Positions 51,640 to 63,469 of a stretch of DNA of 64,000 bases are shown here, piece by piece. Source of the stretch: Prorocentrum cordatum (Eukaryota > Sar > Dinophyceae > Prorocentrales > Prorocentraceae); the NCBI GenBank assembly GCA_963575745.1, contig CAUYUJ010004780.1, positions 925,176 through 989,175 on the forward strand, given 5' to 3'. How positions within the stretch are numbered: the first letter of the stretch is position 1; each line of letters opens with the position of its first letter. A program made the translations under genes and the position numbers. Below the pieces are notes generated by a model. It searched no databases. It was not told the DNA's origin and was given only the letters and a program-made list of their open reading frames with translations.

Positions 51640-52770
51640 AATGCCACGCCCGCTAGGCCCTGGGACACCGCACCGCCTGCGCAACCCCCTATGGTGTCGA
51701 GAAAGTGCCACGCCTGCTATGCCATGCGCGACAGGCGTGCGTAGCGGCCGCGCTCAGACACCACCCGTTGCGCACCCCTTATGGTGCCGAGGAAATGCCA
51801 CGCCTGCTATGCCCTGCGCGACCAGCGTGCGTAGCGGCCGCGCTGAGAGACCACCCCCTGCGCACCCGCTACGGTGTCAAGAAAGTGCCACGCCTGCTAT
51901 GCTCTGCGCGACCGGCGTGCATAGCGGCCGTGCTGAGACCACCCCCTGCGCACACGTATGGTGTCGAGAAAATGCCACGCCTGCTATGCCCTGCACGACC
52001 GGCGTGCAAAGCGGCCGCGCTCAGAGACCACTCCCTGTGCATCCCCTACGATGTCGAGACAATGCCACGCCTGCTATGCCCTCCACGACCGGCGTGCGTA
52101 GCGGTCGCGCTGAGAGACCAGTCGAGGAAACGCCACGCCTGCTTTCTCCTGCACGACCGGCGTGCGCAGCGGCCGCGCTCACAAACCACCCCCTGAGCAC
52201 CCCCATGGTGTCGAGAAAATGCCACGCCTGCTATGCCCTGCGCGACTGGCGTGCGTAGCGGCCGCGCTCAGAAACCACCCCCTGCGCACCCTCTATGGTG
52301 TTTAGAAAATGCCTCGCCTGCTACGCCCTGCACGACCGGCGTGCAAAGCGGCCGCGCTCACAAACCACCCCCTGCGCCCCCCCTACGGTGTCGAGAAAGT
52401 GCCACGCCTGCCGTGCCCTCCACGACCGGCGTGCGTAGCGGCCGCGCTGAGAGCCCCCCCCCCGCACACCCCTATGGTGTTGAGAAAATGCCACGCCTGC
52501 TATTCCCTGGACGATCGTCGCGCATAGCGGCCGCGGTGAGAGACCCCCCCCTGCGCACCCCCTTATGGTGTCGAGAAAATGCCACGCCTGCCACGCCCTG
52601 CGAGCCTGCAACGCATAGCGCCCCCACCCCGTGGGCACCCCCTCTGGTGTCGAGAAGATGCCACGCCTGCCACGCTCTCAGACCCTGGCACGCATAGAGG
52701 CCGCATTGAACCCCCCCTGCGCACCCCCTCTGGTGTCGAGGAAGTGCCGCGCCTGCCACGCTTTGCGAGC
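51640..52770 (+). repeat. Second ~90-bp minisatellite, about 13 units
   Basis: Unit landmarks are CACCCCCTATGGTGTCGAG, AAATGCCACGCCTGCTATGC and GCGTGCGTAGCGGCCGCGCT. The spacing of TGCCACGCCTGC is 89-91 bp. About eight units contain an intact NotI site. The last three units (52560 on) are more diverged. The unit length equals that of the 3265-5688 array, but most of the sequence differs. 52771-53340 shows no gene. Confidence 0.9.
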
Positions 52771-53339
52771 TGTGCGAGCGAGACGGAGAGGGAAGAGGAT
52801 GAGGAGGAGAAACGCGGGTGAGACGCGGTTGGGAAGATAACCCAAACCCCGCGAACCATGCGGGGGAGCAAACTAATCGAAAACCCAACTCCTGGGAATC
52901 CTGCGTGTAAAAAACAACACGCAGAGGGGGGCCAGATATCTTCCAGACGTCATCAGGGGAGAGAGGAGAGTAGTATTCATATAGTGTAACTGTGGAGGAG
53001 AAGTAGGAGGATACGACGCTGCAGGGGAGAACGTCGCGCTAAGCGCTAGACGACCACGTGTAGAAGGGGAGAAAGCCCCGAGGGGCGCAACCCCCCGCCC
53101 GCCCCAGAGACGCCCACACGCCCACCAGAAGGATCGCGGCTCGGGGCGGGGGCGGGCAACAGGAAAAGGCTGGAGCGGGAGGAAGGAGATCAATATGTTG
53201 GCGCCCTCTGGTCCTGTCTTCGCTGCGATGCCCTTCGTGTTCGACCCCCGCTTGCCGATGATCCGGGGCACCGCCTCGAAATCGGGGGCGTCCTGTGCGG
53301 GGGCGGGGCCAATACCCTCAAGGGCTCATCACTCTCCTC

Positions 53340-53560
53340 GATGTCGTCGCCGTTGTCTTCCTCCTCTTCCTCCTCATCAACCTCTTCCCCCCCTCGTTCT
53401 CCCATTCCCTCTTACTCTTCTTGGTCGTCGTCGTTCACCTCCTCCTCCTCCTCCTCCTCCTCTTCCTCCTATTCCGCCTCCTGCTCCCCTTTCTCCGCCT
53501 CCCTCCTCCTCCTCCTCCTCCTCCTCCTCCTCCTCCTCCTCCTTCCTCCTTCCCCCTCCC
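53340..53560. repeat. TCC polypyrimidine tract
   Basis: CTC/CCT triplets, densest at 53505-53550. Frames give Ser, Leu or Pro runs. Confidence 0.9.
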
Positions 53561-53582
53561 TCAGTAATCCTCTTGACGTGTT

Positions 53583-54005
53583 GTGATTGACTGTAGTGGC
53601 TGGTCCTTTGTATGTAGATGTCAACGCTGCGCGTATTTCACAAGTGGTGCAAGGCTGGCGAAGCTCGTGCAAGCATGTGAGCCACTGGAGCTTCCACGCA
53701 CGTTTGACTGGAGGCAGCTCGACAGGGGGCTCCACCCGAAGGGGGTAAGGGCCACAACCGATCCTTCGACTCTTGCCCCATCTAGCTGGGACCACTGGCT
53801 GTGTATGTCAAACAGAATCCTCTGGCCTCAGGGTGAACTGCCTCTCTGCTGTGGACCCTTGACCTGCAAATACTCTCCAGAGTGCGACGCGTCCGTCGAG
53901 GCGGATCGGACTCCGCCTCCGAGCAGCTGCGGCAAATTCGTACCGTGGCGACTTCGGCGTGAATCTCCGACAGCGCGTGGATCATTCAACTCGGCCCTGT
54001 GGTAA
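53583..54005 (+). CDS. Hypothetical open frame
   Basis: 140 codons of ordinary composition (ARLAKLVQACEPLELPRTFD, WDHWLCMSNRILWPQGELPL) between a microsatellite and a foldback element. No domain recognised and no homologous frame elsewhere in the window. It may be a short unique remnant or chance. Confidence 0.2.
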   Translation: MIDCSGWSFVCRCQRCAYFTSGARLAKLVQACEPLELPRTFDWRQLDRGLHPKGVRATTDPSTLAPSSWDHWLCMSNRILWPQGELPLCCGPLTCKYSPECDASVEADRTPPPSSCGKFVPWRLRRESPTARGSFNSALW

Positions 54006-54124
54006 TGGGGGGTGACCAAAACGGGGGATGAAGAAAAGGTGCCTCTGCTGGCTCCAAAAGGGCCGTAAAAGGCCCCTTTAGGGCCCTTATCTTCACCTCC
54101 CCATTTTGGTCGCCCCGCCATTAC
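54002..54124. mobile_element. Foldback (MITE-like) element, copy 2
   Basis: The arms 54002-54040 and 54085-54124 are ~39-bp inverted repeats (GTAATGG..GGGG..GACCAAAA..GAAGA). The loop holds GGCCCCTTTAGGGCCCTT (54071-54088), identical to the loop of the element at 13192-13344. Arms of the two elements also share a GGGGGG..GAAGA..GTGC order. So they are one family. Confidence 0.65.
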
Positions 54125-54445
54125 CGCCCGCCTGATCAACCTTGAGCCTGGCAGCACGGATCCTTCGATGTCGGCCGATTCCAGGCATCCGATACCGTTT
54201 AATCTCGAATGCCCACGCCTGGGGTCGCCGCCGCATCGACGCGATGCGAACCTGCCATATCCCTCCCCTATCCTCCTGTGGCGGCGAGTACAAGGGGGTG
54301 GCGCGAGGGGGCGGCTTCTAAGAAAGCGGGTCCGTCTCGGAAGCCCCCTGGCCCTTCTACGGACGACCGTGCCTTCTGTGAAGCCCCCCGCCTTCTCAGA
54401 AGACCACCTCCCTCCCGCCAGTCCCTTGAGCGCGACGCCGGCTCC

Positions 54446-54945
54446 GCCTCCTCCTCCTCCTCCTCCTCCTTCTCCTCAATATCCTCCTGCTCCTCCTCCT
54501 CCTCCTCCACCTCCTCCTCCTCCTCCTCCTTATCAAGCGCTGGGCAGACATTGAGCAGAGCTCGTAGCGTCGCGCAAAATGACTCTCATGGGCAAGCGAA
54601 AAAATATCCCAGAGAGGATCGACTGCAAGTCAAACACATCTCCTCCCCCTGCTCCGCCTCCTCCACCACCTCCTCCTCCTCCTCCACCTCCTCCCTTGTC
54701 TGGGCCCCGTCCTGCATATGCAGGTAGATGTGCACGCACAAGCGCGCCCGCCGACAGCCGCCAGCGCCAGCTCCGGGCGCTGCTGCGGAGGCGGCCTGCG
54801 GGGAGGCCGAGTGGGCCAGGTGAGAGGAGTGGCAGGGGGGGGAGCGAAGACCATCCCTCCTGCTCCTCCTCCTCCTCTCCTCCTCCTCCTCCTCCTCCTC
54901 CTCCTCTTCCCTCTCCTCCTCCTCCTCCTCCTCCTCCCTCCTCCC
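54446..54945. repeat. Series of TCC microsatellites
   Basis: TCC/CTC triplet runs at 54446-54530, 54640-54690 and 54860-54945, separated by GC-rich sequence. All long frames here are repeat artefacts. Confidence 0.9.
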
Positions 54946-55491
54946 TCTCCCCATATCTCCGACGACCTGATTGTTTCAGTTGGCGTTTTTTTTTCTTGAT
55001 TACGGCCCCTGGGGCCCGTTTCGGGCCCATGGACCATCCAAAATAGTTCGGTGGCGAAAGCCTGACCCCACAGAGGGGCTGGAAATTCTGGAGCCGCGGA
55101 TCGATAACATCAGATCGGCGGATGTCAGGATCCTCCTCCTTCTCCTCCTCCTCCTCTTTTGGACCGACCGCTTGACTCCGTTGAATCTGGCGTTCCCCTG
55201 GCTGACACTCACATGCTTGGTGCTTCTGGGGGGAGCCGGGTCGAACCGATGCTTTCGGTGGTTTCTGAATTGTTTCATGGAAGCTTCTGGACGTTATTGG
55301 AGGCCAGCGGCAAGTTTCGCAGGTTATATTCTGTTCCTGGTTATTTCCAGAAAGGTGTTCGGGACTTTCTGGAGGTGTCCAACGATTCCCAGACGGGTTT
55401 TCGGAGCTCTCTGGATGCTTCTGGAATTTCCCTTTCACGCAGGCGTCGTGAATTCTCACCACGAATGGGATTCCCGCCATGCTTCGGGCCC

Positions 55492-55682
55492 GCAGTGCGA
55501 GCGCGCGCAGCAGTACGTGTGTTACCATCACGACGGGGGCAGCAGCACCACGGTGACATGGAGCATACCAGCTCAGTGCGACTGGGACCATGACTTGGGG
55601 CTGGGGGCTTTGAACCACGTGAGAGGGATGGGGAGGGAGGGGCCACCTTGTCCAAAACTCCCACCACCCCTGGCGTAGTACG
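55492..55682 (+). repeat. 191-bp direct duplication, copy 1
   Basis: Differs from 56677-56867 at four positions (about 98% identity). 54946-55491 includes a degenerate TTCTGGA-rich region and no recognised gene. Confidence 0.95.
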
Positions 55683-56676
55683 TGCGACGACAAGGGGGGG
55701 CGCCCCGTCCACCCACTTCCCCACCAAAGGGGGGGTGCGAAGTCCCTGTGGACGGGACGGGGTTGGCACCGAAGGGCACCATAAGCCCTCCAAACACCAA
55801 AGGTGGGCACCAACGCCTACCGCATCTCAAGGAGGTACAACATGTCCTCCACCCTATATGACGCCGTTCAAAATTCATCGAACTATGTCTTTTGATACTT
55901 CGGCCTCTCTCCTGGGCCGTGATCTTGGCTTGTATCCCCTGCTGGCCGTCCAGTGCCCCCCGCATAGACTTCATTACTTAATTGAACTTGGGCGGGGGAG
56001 GGCGGGAGGGTTGCAGCACCTCGGAGAGAAGTACGAGCACGAGCAGCAGCACGGGCGCTACCAATATGACTTCGATGAGCAGTACGGCTGCGAGCAGCAC
56101 CGCGGAGTCTTACCTCTACGGCAGGGACTAGCAGCGCGTCGGCGAGCAGTCGGGATGCGATGCGACAGTTTGGGGTTGGGGGCTCTGAGCCACGGGGGGG
56201 CGGATTGTCCGAAGAATTCGTGATGCCGTTTGAATTCTTATCCTGGGAATAAGAGCGAGGTGTTCGACGTAGGCGTGACGCCGCGAGGTGGCGGCAACTA
56301 CGGTGTGACCCCCCCGCCTGTGGACCCTCCGCTCCCTTTGCGCGGAACCCGTTTGCTAGGGGCAGGAAGAGTCGGTGCCAGAGATCAGCCACCACAGGGC
56401 GATGTCACCCGACCGCGCTGGAAGCCACCGTAGTGCTTACACCGGCGACCATGTGGGGCGGGGACGGATGGGGGAAGGGTTTTGCAGAATTCATTGCTTC
56501 GAAGGAATCAACAACACCACGGCGACCAAAAGAACCGTGACCATTGTGACCAGCACGACTTGGGCCAGCATTGCGTCGTTGAGCACTGCGGGTGCAACCA
56601 GCACCACGTGTCGAAACAAGTATCACCACTGTTACCACTGTTTCCAGCACGACTCGGGTCAGCAACGCGGAGATGT

Positions 56677-56867
56677 GCAGTGCGAGCGCGCGCAGCAGTA
56701 CGTGTGATACCATCACGACGGGGCCAGCAGCAACACGGTGACATGGAGCATACCAGCTCAGTACGACTGGGACCATGACTTGGGGCTGGGGGCTTTGAAC
56801 CACGTGAGAGGGATGGGGAGGGAGGGGCCACCTTGTCCAAAACTCCCACCACCCCTGGCGTAGTACG
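56677..56867 (+). repeat. 191-bp direct duplication, copy 2
   Basis: Second copy, offset 1185 bp from the first. A weaker third trace lies near 56160-56190 (TTGGGGTTGGGGGCT, GCCACG). The intervening and following DNA (to 57110) is full of ACCAGCA-type degenerate repeats giving Ser/Thr-rich frames. Confidence 0.95.
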
Positions 56868-57289
56868 AAGCAGCAACACTACACGCACCAGCGCACGTGC
56901 AGGGAGCAGCACCGCCGTGACGAGCGCGACAGGATCCACCAGCACGAGACGCGCCAACACCAGCTTCACCAACAGCAACACTGTAATCAGCACCGCTGTA
57001 ATCAGCGCGACGGAAAGCAGCAACACCAAGCGCAACAGCACAAACGCCACCAGCAGTTCCACTGGAATGAGCACGATGGGAACCAGCAGCGCCAGGAGCG
57101 CCCCCACCCCCCAGCAGGCCAGACTGGCGGGATGGGTGGGGGGGGAGACATTCCGATACTCCAGCGCAGAGCGTCACGGCCCAGATCGTTCAATTTTGCG
57201 CTGGGCACCAGGGCGCCCCGGAGCAGAAATACGCAGTCCGCCCGCGAAAAGTCTAGCTACGAGCTGGTGCGAACCCCACCTTGGGAGCA

Positions 57290-59850
57290 ATTGTGGGTGG
57301 GTGGGTGGAAGGGCGAGAGGGGCGGGAAGGGCGGGGCGGTGAGGGCGGTGCGACGCCGAAATAAAATGGTCGGGGCGGAGGGGGCCAGGGTGCATGGGGC
57401 ACTGGGCGGCTGGGGAGGGGGGAACGGTCGGGGAGGCGGGGCGGTGGTGGCGTTGCGACGCTGACAGAAAATGGTCGGGGCGGAGGGGGGCGGGGTGTAC
57501 TGGGCGGGCGGGGGGGAGGGGAAAGGTCGGGGGCGGGACGGCGAGGGCGGTGCGACGTCGAAATAGAGTGGTCGGGGCGGAGGGGGGCGGGGTAGAAACG
57601 GCACTGGACGGGGGGCGGTGTGACGCGGAAGTTCAGTGGTCGGGGCGGAGGGTGTCACGCTGGTGGTGGTGGTGGTGGTTGGTGCGGGTGGAAGGGCGGG
57701 GCGGTGAGGGCGGTGCGACGCCGAAATAAAATGGTCGGGGCGGAGGGGTCTGGGGGTGGTCGGGAGGGGCGTGCAACGCTGGGTCGGGGGAGGGGGGCGG
57801 GGTGCACTGGGCGGGCGGGGAGGTCGGGGGGTCGGGACGGCGGGGGCGGTGCGACGTCGAGATAAAATGGTCGGGGCGGAGCGGGGCGGAGTAGAAACGG
57901 CACTGGACGGGGGGCGGTGCGACGCGGAAATAAAGTGGTCGGGGCGGAGGGTGTCACGCTGGTGGTGGTGGTGGTGGTTGGTGCGGGTGGAAGGGCGGGT
58001 GGGTGGGTGGAGGGGCGGGAGGGGCGGGAAGGGCGGTGCGGTGAGGGCGGTGCGACGCCGAAATAAATCGGTCGTGGCGGAGGGGGCGGGGTGCAGGGGG
58101 CACTGGGCGGCTGGGGAGGGGGGAAGGGTCGGGTAGGCGGGGCGGTGGTGGCGTTGCGACGCTGAAATAAAATGGTCGGGGCGGAGGGGGGCGGGGTGTA
58201 CTGGGCGGGCGGGGAGGGGGGAAGGGTCGGGGGGGCGGGACGGCGGAGGCGGTGCGACGTCGAAATAGAGTGGTCGGGGCGGAGCGGGGCGGAGTAGAAA
58301 CGGCACTGGACGGGGGGCGGTGCGACGCGGAAATAAAGTGGTCGGGGCGGAGGGTGTCACGCTGGTGGTGGTGGTGGTGGTTGGTGCGGGTGGAAGGGCG
58401 GGTGGGTGGGTGGAGGGGCGGGAGGGGCGGGAAGGGCGGGGCGGTGAGGGCGGTGCGACGCCGAAATAAAATGGTCGGGGCGGAGGGGGCCGGGGTGCAG
58501 GGGGCACTGGGCGGCTGGAAGGGTCGGGGAGGCGGGGCGGTGGTGGCGTTGCGACGCTGAAATAAAATGGGCGGAGGGGGGCGGGGTGGACTGGGCGGGC
58601 AGGGAGGGGGGCGGGACGGCGGGGGCGGTACGACGTCGAAATAGAGTGGTCGGGCCGGAGGGGGGCGGGGTAGAAACGGCACTGGACGGGGGGCGGTGCG
58701 ACGCGGAAATAAAGTGGTCGGGGCGGAGGGGGGCGGGGTGTACTGGGCGGCTGGGGAGGGGGGAAGGGTCGGGGGGGCCGGACTGCGTGGGCGGTGCGAC
58801 GTCGAAATAGAATGGTCGGGGCGGAGCGGGGCGGAGCAGAAACGGCACTGGACGGGGGGCGGTGCGACGCTGAAATAAAATGGTCGGGGCGGAGGGGGGC
58901 GGGGTGGACTGGGCGGGCAGGGAGGGGGGCGGGACGGCGGGGGCGGTACGACGTCGAAATAGAGTGGTCGGGCCGGAGGGGGGCGGGGTAGAAACGGCAC
59001 TGGACGGGGGGCGGTGCGACGCGGAAATAAAGTGGTCGGGGCGGAGGGGGGGTCACGCTGGTGGTGGTGGTGGTTGGTGCGGCTGGAAGGGTGGGTGGGT
59101 GGGTGGAGGGGCGGGGGGGGCGGGAAGGGCGGGGCGGTGAGGGCGGTGCGACGCCGAAATGAAGTGGTCGGGGCGGAAGGGGCCGGGGTGCAGGGGGCAC
59201 TGGGCGGCTGGGGAGGGGGGAAGGGTCGGGGGGGGCGGGACGGCGGGGCGGTGCGACGCCGAAATAAATGGTCGGGCGGAGGAGGGCGGGGTAGAAACGG
59301 CACTGGACGGGGGGCGGTGCGACGCGGAAATAAAGTGGTCGGGGCGGGGGGGTCACGCTGGTGGTGGTGGTGGTGGTTGGTGTGGGTGGGGGGGGGCGGG
59401 AGGGGGTGGTGTGAGCGGTGCGACGCCGAGATAAAGTGGTCGGGGCGGAGGGGGGCGGGTGCAGAGTGCACTGGGCGGCTGGGGAGGGGGGAAGGGTCAG
59501 GGGGGCGGGACGGCGGGGGCGGTGCGACGCCGAAATCAGGTGGTCGGGGCGGACAGGGCGGGGTGGAGAGGGCACTGGACGGGGGGCGGTGTCACGCTGG
59601 TGGTGGCGGTGGTTCGTGTGTAAGGTGGTTGGGGCGGAGGGGGGCGGGGTGCCCTGGGCACTGGACGGGGGGCGGTGTCACGCTGGTGGTGGTGGTGGTT
59701 GGTGTGTAAAGTGGTCGGGGCGGAGCAATGGACGGGGGTCGGTGTCACGATCTTGGTGGTGGTGGTTGGTGCGGGTGGGTGGGTGGAGGGGCGGAGGGGC
59801 GGAGGGGCGGGGCGGTGGGGGCGGTGCGACGCCGAAAAAAATGGTCGGAG
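57290..59850 (+). repeat. G-rich satellite with GCGACGCCGAAATAAAATGG landmark
   Basis: The landmark, with variants, recurs about 20 times over 2.5 kb. Between copies lie runs such as GGGGCGGAGGGGGGCGGGG and GGTGGTGGTGGTGGTTGG. Larger units of several hundred bp also repeat. The G strand is always the plus strand and has many clustered G3+ runs able to form quadruplexes. The long Pro/Arg/Ala frames on the minus strand (up to 772 codons) come from the repeat. Confidence 0.9.
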
Positions 59851-59869
59851 CTCTAGAATACATGTTTTT

Positions 59870-60760
59870 TGGCATCTTCGAGCTCTGTTGGGAGACCTCT
59901 TGGAAGCCTCTTGGGTATCTTGGGGGCCTCTTGGGCCGTCTGGAGGCCGTCTTGGACCATCTAGTGGCCTTTGGCCCATCCCGCCACCGTGCCTGGGTTG
60001 TGGGTTAGAAGCCTCTTGGAAATTCGCTTGGGATTTGTGGGAGGCCTCCCGGGGGCCTCTTGGATGCAGTTTTGGAGGCCTCTTGGGGGCCGTTTGGGGT
60101 GCTCTGGGGGCTCTTTTTGAGCCTCTTTGGGGCCTCGTGGGGCCTCTAGGACTCCTCTTGGGCTCTCTTGGGGGCCTCTTGGGGCCTCCTGGAAGCCTCT
60201 TGGGGCGGAGCGCTCGATTTGTCGGTTCATGTTCCCCCTTTTGGGCCCCTACTGGGGCCGTCTTGGGGCCCTCTTGGGCGATCCTGGGCGCCTCTTGGGC
60301 CGTCTTTGGGGACTCTTGGGCCTTGGGACTTTCTCGCGCCGTCGTGGCGCCCTCTTTGGGTGCCTCCTGGGCCGTCTTGAACTGATTTCTGGGGCCTCGT
60401 GGGCTGTCTTGGACCGTCGGAAGCACGAAACAGCGAGAACGCAAACCACTCTCACAAACCATCAAATCACTTATTTTTTTCGCCTCCAAAGTGCCTCGTG
60501 GGAGTCCTTTTGACGGCATCATGGCCGTCTTTGAGGCCCTCTGGGGCTGTCTTGACACCATGCTGGACCAATTTTGAAATGCTCTTGTGCGGTCTTGGAC
60601 TCTCTTGGAGCGCTCTTGGTCCATCTTGGCGCCCTCGTGGACGTCTTTCGGCCCCCTTTGACGTTTTTTGGTGCCCCCGCCGGGCCCGAAACGGCCAGAA
60701 GACGCATCAGTGCACTTTGGGGCCCCCGGGCCCCCCTAGCAATTGATGTAATCATTTTGT
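59870..60760 (-). repeat. CCAAGAG repeat array (inverted)
   Basis: On the minus strand, CCAAGAGGC, CCAAGACGGC and similar motifs recur at about 11-bp or multiple spacing. An A/T-richer core near 60400-60490 (TTTGCGTTCTCGCTGTTTCG) resembles the core of the 63.6 kb copy. Confidence 0.8.
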
Positions 60761-60779
60761 TTACACATTAAATATGCGT

Positions 60780-60789
60780 GTGTGTGTAT

Positions 60790-60820
<31 letters not shown>

Positions 60821-61300
60821 GATAAAAACATTCATACAGTGCTACCAAACGGCCTTTACGCGCGTGCGTGTCGAAATCGCAAGAACGCCCTTGCGCGCGT
60901 GCTGTCGCACTGTCGCAAGAACTCCTTGCAACAAACGGGACGAAGTGCACGCGCGCGCGCGCGTCGTCGCGCGCGCATGCTGGCATCCTTCGCAAACCCG
61001 AAATCTCGTCAGGATTTCGAAATCGAGTGTCCCGAACACATAGAAGAACGCATGGTTTTGCAACACCAGTATCAAATAAGCCTGCGCTCGCGCTGCTGCG
61101 AACTCTTGAGGGAACCATCGGTTCTTCAACATGTTCATCACATTCGGCCGAACGGGCCTCTCGCGCCGCATGTCGGAATCAATCGAACGCCCTTGCGCGT
61201 TTGCTGGGGGGGGGGGGGCACGATTCGCACCAAATCATACCATGCAGGCCATTCTCGCGCGTCGGCAGCGCGCGCATGTCGAACTCCTTTTCAGAACCTC
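60780..61300. repeat. TA microsatellite and degenerate GCGCGC-rich repeat
   Basis: TG/TA dinucleotides at 60778-60822, then repeated CGCAAGAACGCCCTTGCGCG-like segments at 60860, 60910 and 61180. No gene is recognised from 61300 to 61700. Confidence 0.5.
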
Positions 61301-61704
61301 CATCATCGACGCGAGGACGCCGTCATCGTCGTCGGCGTGATCAGCATCGGCGCGGTCACTGGCCGTGCCATCGTCGTTGTGATCATCGTCGCCAGCGTCG
61401 CTGTTATCAACATCGTGTCTACCGTTGTCGACGTCGCCATGATACGGCGCCCGCCCAAGTCGCCGACTCGAACTGAAATGCCCGCTGGGAACTGTCCAGC
61501 GGTCGCCAGCGCGGCCGCGTCGGTCGCGCCAAACTAGCTGGCCGCTTTTCGCGCGAGCAAGCGCGCGACCGCGGCCGCGGCGATGCGCCAGCCAGCGTCG
61601 AGCCGTTATCGCAATCGCCGCCGCATGGGTTTTGCAAACCAAGTTGCGGGTGGGTTGGTGGGGTGGTTGCGCGAGCCATGGGGTTGACAACCTCAAGTTC
61701 GGCA

Positions 61705-62225
61705 GGGTGAATTGTACCGTATAGAGTGCACCATATAAGGTTCACCATATAGGGTGCACATTATATGTATATATATATATTTATTTATTTATTTTTTTAT
61801 ATATATATGATATATATATCGCGCCGCGTATATTGCACCACGTGGATTGCACAACGTGGGTTCCATGGCATAGGTTGCACCGCATCTGTTGTACCACATA
61901 TACTGCGCAATAAAGATTGCACCGCATAGGTTGCAACGTATATTTTGCACCACATGGATGCACAACAGTGAAAGCACGACACATATATTGCACAACATCG
62001 GTCGCACAACGCAGATTGCACCACATAGGGTGTACACCACATATTGTGCCACATGTACTGCCCCGAACTCATAGAGCACATTCGAGCACATTACACATAT
62101 TGCACCACATAGGTTGCAACACGTACGTAGATCAGCAAACATTGCAAACTAATAATGCACAATCTAGGTTGCAACACGTCTATTGCGTTATATGACTTGC
62201 ACCACAACGATTGCACACCATCGAT
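61705..62225 (+). repeat. 14-bp tandem array, TTGCACCACATAGG type
   Basis: Roughly 30 degenerate copies of a 14-15 bp unit (TTGCACCACATAGG, TTGCACCGCATAGG, TTGCAACGTATATT). It is interrupted at 61764-61820 by a T/TA-rich stretch. The region is markedly AT-richer than the window average. Confidence 0.75.
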
Positions 62226-62279
62226 TTGTAAAATGACAATGTTTGAAGTCCACGCTGGCCAACCTACAATCATCGCTAT

Positions 62280-62352
62280 GTGTAACTGTTTTGTCTCTTC
62301 TCCCTCGCTCTCTTTCTTTTTCTCTTTCTCTCCCTCTCTCTCGCTCTCCCCC
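62280..62352. repeat. TC microsatellite
   Basis: TCTCTC/CTTTCTCT runs on the plus strand. 62353-63340 is GC-rich, apparently single-copy sequence. I see no recognisable domain on either strand. Confidence 0.9.
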
Positions 62353-63469
62353 CCGGGCGTGGAACCAGTGTCGCGGGTACTTGTAAAGACAAGAAAGGCC
62401 TACGATACCCCCCCCAGGAACGCAGGTTTTCTCAACAGCTCCAAGTTTTGGACTGTTCTGCTCACCCAGGGAACCAATCGGTACACGTACAAATGGTGAA
62501 GGGACCTGAAGAGGAGGAAGGGGAGGAGCGAGAGAGATGACAAAGGACATGGGGAGAGAGGACAAGTGCACTGGTGCTGCGACGGGGACGTGGGGGGGGG
62601 GCGACGGGGATTTGGATGAGCCCCCCGTTCTGCCGTCTCGAGCGGCTCTCTGGGCTATTTGCTCTGGCGGGCCGCTGGAACACAACGAAACACGAGCTCG
62701 GCAACGCCCGCTCGCTGGCCGCCCGAGACCATTGAGCCAATGCGCGCGCTTTTCGGCCGTCTGGTTATGACCGCCTGCTCGGCCCGCTGGCGAGCCCCTC
62801 TGCAGATCCAATCTGGGGCGCGGGGCTGCACGCAGCCCAGCCGTCCGCGCACGCGGCCTCCCACCCACTCGGCACGCCGGGGGCAAGAGGGCCCGCGCGC
62901 GGTCGACTGAAGAGAGCAGCGCTGGCTCGTCCGTCTGCGGGTCGGCTGCGGTGCCTCCCCCCGCTGTGGCAGCAGCGTCAGCAACGCGAGCGCCATATGC
63001 CCGTGCATGCCTCGAGAAACTCACCTGGGTGACCGCTGCCCTGCACGGTACGGCAACTGGCCCTCTGCTGCTGCCCTCCGCTGCTGCCTGACGCCGAGAT
63101 AGTCCTGCTCCGCGACGGCCAGTCTGACAGCCGCGCTCCATGCTATTCCCGATATTGGTACGCACGCAAACCAGCTGGCTAGGTGTCCATCTGCATCCGC
63201 ACGTACTGGAGGTTGTCAGGCGAGTGCGGTATCCCATACGCCTGGGGTCTGAAGTCACCGCACCGCTTGCCTTTGTGACGGTGTCCGTTGATGGGCACAA
63301 GCAAGGCCAAATCACCCCTGTGACGCCTCCTTAAATCAGCCACCGTGTCGCTGGGCACGGAGTGGGCGTGTCCTCAAGTCCTTTGCCCAATCCCCTGAGT
63401 CAAATCTTCTGGGGCTTGGCGCTCTTCCCCTGTGCCTTGGATCGTCTCCCCGCGTGCCTTCTTCGGGTC

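Noticed and set aside
54971-55678. 235-codon open frame with hydrophobic segments
   Set aside because: It begins in a T-run, crosses a TCC tract and TTCTGGA-type degenerate repeats, and ends in the duplicated block. No domain is visible.
57257-59575. A 772-codon minus-strand open frame rich in Pro, Arg and Ala
   Set aside because: It follows the G-rich satellite exactly, repeats the same peptide every unit, and other frames are open too.
62188-63315. 375-codon minus frame
   Set aside because: It runs into a TC microsatellite (Arg/Glu repeats), shows no domain and has competing frames on both strands.
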